Shown: piece after piece, positions 17,445 through 20,210 of the stretch
Layout: the number at the start of each line of letters is the position of its first letter
Position numbering within the stretch: position 1 is the first letter of the stretch
Source: Botryllus schlosseri
Lineage: Eukaryota > Chordata > Ascidiacea > Stolidobranchia > Styelidae
Direction of reading: 5' to 3'
Assembly (NCBI GenBank): GCA_000444245.1
Contig: ATSW01013309.1
Span: 1-20,210 of the forward strand
DNA length: 20,210 nucleotides
The notes under the pieces: generated by a model
Database searches by the model: none
Seen by the model: the letters and a program-made list of their open reading frames with translations, nothing else
What the model was told of the DNA's origin: nothing
Made by a program: the position numbers and the translations under genes

Positions 17445-17600
17445 AAATGTTCAGTGCAGTTCACTAATTTTTCCGTCATTTCAAGGCATCACAAGATTGC
17501 TATACGATGGAGAGATATGGATGAGTTGAAACGACTTCGAGTATAATATTTGAAGTCTTTCAAACAAACACCCACCTTGGCCTACAGCTAGAAGAACTTG
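17445..17600 (+). repeat. Interspersed repeat B, copy 3
   Basis: CATCACAAGATTGCTATACGA and AAACACCCACCTTGGCCTAC match the other copies, especially 5290-5460. Repeat C copy 2 follows at 17641-17700. Confidence 0.45.
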
Positions 17601-17640
17601 TAAGATATTACTACTAATATGATTAGTATTGGTAGTAATT

Positions 17641-17700
17641 GTAGGGTTACCATATTTTGGAATCGGGAAAGGAGGACACCATTTATAAATAATAAAACTG
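17641..17700 (+). repeat. Interspersed repeat C, copy 2
   Basis: GTAGGGTTACCATATTTTGG, then AAAGGAGGACACCATTTAT. See copy 1. A further AAAAAGGAGGACAAATG at 18470-18486 may be part of the same family, now separated by the SINE. Confidence 0.4.
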
Positions 17701-18016
17701 AAAACAGTTGACATTGAAATTTTGACGGGAAATCTTGTGGTTTTGACTAGGAAAAACAGTCATGTTTTCAGTCCTGCTCCCGAATGAACCGCTCGAACAT
17801 CCGCATTACATATTTCGCGTCATTTATGACGTTTTTTAGTTGACCCTGTCCATTGGCGAAGCTTTCAAAGCTGTAAAGGTGGACGAATTTGCAAAAGGGA
17901 AGATATTTAATCGAGCGAGATAGTGTTATGGTGATGCGTCCGGCTTCTTGAACGGTAGGTCGTGGGTTCGATCGTAGGTCTTGAAAACTGGTGTCCGCGG
18001 CTAACCTATACTAGGC

Positions 18017-18293
18017 CGGTGGTTCTCAAACTGTAGGGCGCGAAGCTGTGGTTAACTGAAAACTTGTTTTGCGCTCTGCGCGATTTACCTCCCATTTATA
18101 GTTATTGCGTTGTGTATAGTCTGAATTTCAGATTTGAGATTTCTCTCATCAACTGTCATAAACTTCGATGCCATCAAACTATCCGTTGGGATTGCTAGCA
18201 TTCCGGTTTATTTTGTGATATCACCATAAGGTGGGCGCGAAATTTTTCACTATCACAAAGGGGGGCGTGTCTAAAAAAGTTTGAGAACCACTG
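18017..18293. mobile_element. hAT MITE, copy 2 (277 bp)
   Basis: Left end CGGTGGTTCTCAAACT; the right end reversed is CAGTGGTTCTCAAACT. It is flanked by TACTAGGC (18009-18016) and TGCTAGGC (18294-18301), 7 of 8 matching. The interior is the inverse of the copy at 11717-11967. Terminal repeats are better kept than in copy 1, so it is probably younger. It inserted into the SINE. Confidence 0.88.
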
Positions 18294-18422
18294 TGCTAGG
18301 CGCTCAGCATCCACGGATAGCATGGAGGAGAAAAATACGGGAGTGCTGACAAGATGACCTTACGACCGTATTGCATCTCCGTCGTCAAAGCATCTCGATG
18401 GTGCAGGCGAAAACGAATACCC

Positions 18423-18444
18423 ACTCTCTCTCTCTCTCTCTCTC
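18423..18444. repeat. (CT)n microsatellite, SINE tail
   Basis: About eleven CT units directly after the SINE body. Confidence 0.85.
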
Positions 18445-18673
18445 CGCGGAGGGCAATTTTTATTTCATGAAAAAGGAGGACAAATGATAACCCTTAAGTA
18501 ATTGTAGTAGTTCTGTAAAAGTCTGATGGCGCTTATCTCCTAATAAAGGATTGGTGCGCTACAATTTCACGTTAATCAGTCCGAAATTATTTAGATGTAT
18601 ACGTTTGTTCGGTGACTTTCCATGTTTGACAGTCAATAAACGCCATATTTTGAATCGTGTTTCATTTCTCTAG

Positions 18674-19028
18674 GATCTTAATTTACGCAAGTGACTCGCG
18701 TATAATCGCAAATCCAACAATTCGAATTGTGGATTCTACGGCCGACAGGTCCACAAACTATCGGCAACGTGACCGCCAGCTAATTAATAGCGCGTCTCAG
18801 ATTCCTCCGTATTTACCGACGCGCCTCTGGAGTCAAATTAAAAAGACCCCGGTTGACTTGGGTTTGATATTTCCTCTTTGCAATTCCACCTATTCACATA
18901 GCTCTCGCCTATTCTATATTCCATTATGCTTTATGAATGTTGTTTGCCATTCTGGACAATTGCTCACGATATTTATGTTTCATGTTGAACATTTAGTTGT
19001 CGTGCGGTTGATATACCAAAGAACCTAG
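18674..19028 (+). CDS. Possible terminal exon, unknown product
   Basis: A strong acceptor (TTTCATTTCTCTAG) opens a 118-codon frame: ILIYASDSRIIANPTIRIVD, TNYRQRDRQLINSASQIPPY, then a hydrophobic, Phe/Val-rich second half ending at TAG 19026-19028. AATAAA follows at 19111-19116, a sensible distance for a 3' end. Against it, the second half reads like translated AT-rich non-coding sequence, no domain is recognised, and entry phase 2 does not match the exon at 15641-15691. It may be chance. Confidence 0.22.
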
Positions 19029-19224
19029 AAGGACGGGAAGTGTGAAGGTATTGTTTCGTCGCACCATTGTAACAGCACTATGCCATTTTTGTCCTAACGT
19101 ATAGATCCTAAATAAACAGGTGCCTAACCTTTGCGACAATACCCTGTCGGCGGTTTTTACGCGTTGTATCCTATCAGAATCCTACGAATTCGACTCGGAA
19201 CAACTGTGAAATGTCACATTTTAC

Positions 19225-19402
19225 CTGCGAGGTTAGTTTGTTTTCTTTAAATTCCGAAACTCTACCTGATGCAACCAGTACGGTACCGTCACCGCAACCA
19301 TAAACTTCCTTGTAGGCTTTTTCGCATTTATTATTTTCCAACGCATTAAGAAATACTTCAATTTTCCACTGGAGTAGCACCGGTGACCATAATTTACTGT
19401 TT
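19225..19402 (-). CDS. Internal exon of an unrecognised gene
   Basis: The minus-strand frame is bounded by an acceptor (GTGTCGTGTGTAG) at 19403 and a donor CGCAG|GTAAAA at 19225. It reads NSKLWSPVLLQWKIEVFLNA, LENNKCEKAYKEVYGCGDGT and VLVASGRVSEFKENKLTSQ (59 residues, entry phase 2, exit phase 0). The frame stays open upstream to about 19480 (SISKRPRHPVKNRVVC), so the true 5' border may lie there. Even amino-acid use, balanced charge and a good donor make this one of the more credible unassigned exons. The helix VFLNALENNKCEKAYKEVYG is notable, but I do not recognise the family. Neighbouring exons were not found. The flanking genes are all uncertain. Confidence 0.5.
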
Positions 19403-19409
19403 CTACACA

Positions 19410-19638
19410 CGACACGATTCTTGACCGGATGTCTTGGTCTCTTGGAGATCGATACATTGAGTACTAATGAAGTTCAAGTCGTAGGGTCGGACAGTGAAAT
19501 TGTCGATAATGAAATTATTTATCTAACTGTTGACTGCTTAAGATAACTCAGTATTAGGACTATATATCACAATGATTCGAGTCGGATAATTAGAGTTGAT
19601 TTATATCGAGTATATTGATAGCCTACAACGCTCCTTGC
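19410..19638. other. No gene seen
   Basis: An AT-rich stretch with stops in all frames, apart from the possible extension of the minus-strand exon to about 19480. Confidence 0.4.
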
Positions 19639-19740
19639 GTGAGGTTGCCATATGTCATCCTTTAGGAGGATTTGTCCTTTCTTCGCCCCATATTTCCTCC
19701 TTTTTGACAATTTGTCCCTCCTTTTTAGCCTAAAATGCCC
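19639..19740 (+). repeat. Interspersed repeat C, copy 3
   Basis: GAGGTTGCCATATGTCATCC then TTAGGAGGATTTGTCC and two CCTCCTTTTT blocks. Similar to 17641-17700. The 60-codon frame across it is not a gene. Confidence 0.4.
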
Positions 19741-19919
19741 CAAGGACCACGAAAAGCGTTACATGTTGGGTCATAGTCCTGTATTGCAGTTCCAAATCTT
19801 CGATGAATGTATCCCGTTATTGCATCCCGATTGAATTTTTTCCCTCTGCATTACTTGTGGTTTTATTTATTTATTTTCATTGTAATGCGCCATCGATTGT
19901 AATGTGTGTACTCTTACAG

Positions 19920-20003
19920 GCGGCGGCTGTGTACGAAGGCCTTGCGGCCCCTCGTCTTCATCCTGGTCCGTACCGAATTTTCACTGGTGTGACAAATACA
20001 TGA
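19920..20003 (+). CDS. Possible short terminal exon
   Basis: An acceptor with a fair pyrimidine tract (TGTACTCTTACAG) is followed by a GC-rich stretch unlike its surroundings. In phase 0 it reads AAAVYEGLAAPRLHPGPYRI, FTGVTNT and stops. All three frames are open for at least 23 codons, so the frame is not secure. Phase 0 fits the exon at 15641-15691, but 4.2 kb of repeats lie between. It could equally be repeat-derived. Confidence 0.2.
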   Translation, partial: AAAVYEGLAAPRLHPGPYRIFTGVTNT

Positions 20004-20099
20004 ATCTATTTTATCTATCGATATATGTCGACTATATCGGGTGGTAATTGTCCGTAGCCTCATACAGCATGTTTTTGGAAAGTATTTACACAATTATGG

Positions 20100-20210
20100 C
20101 ATAATTTTACAACTTTAAAAAAAGATTGTTTTTTTTTAAGTTGTTTTTAAAACGCTGTTTAAAACATGTTTAAACAAAGTGTTTTAAAACACCGTTTGTT
20201 TTAAATGCAA
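20100..20210. repeat. TTTAAAAC-rich tract at the window end
   Basis: GTTTAAAACATGTTTAAAC (about 20158-20176, a near palindrome), TGTTTTAAAACACC and CGTTTGTTTTAAATG repeat a GTTT(T)AAAAC core at least four times. Such clusters often mark the sub-terminal region of a DNA transposon. The element would continue past the window. Confidence 0.45.

Larger units (their letters stand above)
17917..18444 (+). mobile_element. tRNA-derived SINE split by a hAT MITE
   Basis: 17917-18000 has a tRNA-like head: an A-box-like ATGGTGATGCGT and a B box GGGTTCGATCG about 35 bases later. The body runs to 18016, is interrupted by the hAT MITE at 18017-18293, and resumes at 18294 with GCTCAGCATCCACGGATAGC. It runs through TCTCCGTCGTCAAAGCATC to a (CT)n tail at 18423-18444. 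Removing the MITE and one target duplication restores a continuous body of about 243 bases, a normal SINE length. Confidence 0.6.

Noticed and set aside
1-20210. CRISPR arrays, rRNA, intact tRNA genes, prokaryotic operons
   Set aside because: None seen. The only tRNA-like sequence is the degenerate SINE head at 17917-18000, and gene structure is clearly eukaryotic.

Overview
This is a piece of an animal nuclear genome. Coding capacity is split into short exons with GT/AG borders, introns are roughly 0.1 to 1.1 kb, and much of the rest is diverged transposon sequence: hAT DNA transposons, non-LTR retrotransposon tails and one tRNA-derived SINE. Base composition is AT-rich. Isolated N bases look like unresolved consensus positions. 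The mix fits a marine invertebrate, possibly a tunicate or another invertebrate deuterostome, but no marker in the window fixes the taxon.

Layout. 1042-3930 (+) holds the last four exons of a trypsin-like S1 serine protease. Asp102, Ser195 and a trypsin-type Asp189 are visible; the signal peptide and the catalytic-His exon lie before the window. From 7349 down to 5118 (-), and perhaps to 4021, I assemble a gene for a secreted precursor with a signal peptide, an acidic tyrosine-rich pro-segment, dibasic sites and basic cysteine-containing peptides. I recognise no family for it, and it is the most interesting item here. Plus-strand exon candidates interleave with it at 4264-4440, 4561-4636 and 5532-5678; the last two resemble a transglutaminase-type beta-barrel. 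A second weak plus-strand gene model covers 7964-8832 or 7964-9169.

9.6-15.1 kb is mostly repeats: a GGTACC-rich inverted repeat, head-to-tail hAT tips, two hAT MITEs with 8-bp target duplications, and the 3' end of a non-LTR element with a restriction-like endonuclease domain. It also holds two minus-strand coding-like stretches (10081-10282 and 13983-14168). At 15641 a short first coding exon (+) is followed by a 1350-bp hAT element with a perfect 8-bp duplication. That element contains a LINE fragment and an 18-bp double CRE palindrome. A tRNA-SINE split by a hAT MITE occupies 17.9-18.4 kb. A convincing minus-strand exon lies at 19225-19402.

How the genes work together: nothing shows a functional cluster. 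The protease and the secreted precursor are both extracellular products, but a link between them would be speculation. All gene models are read by eye from frames and splice sites; none has been tested by a search.
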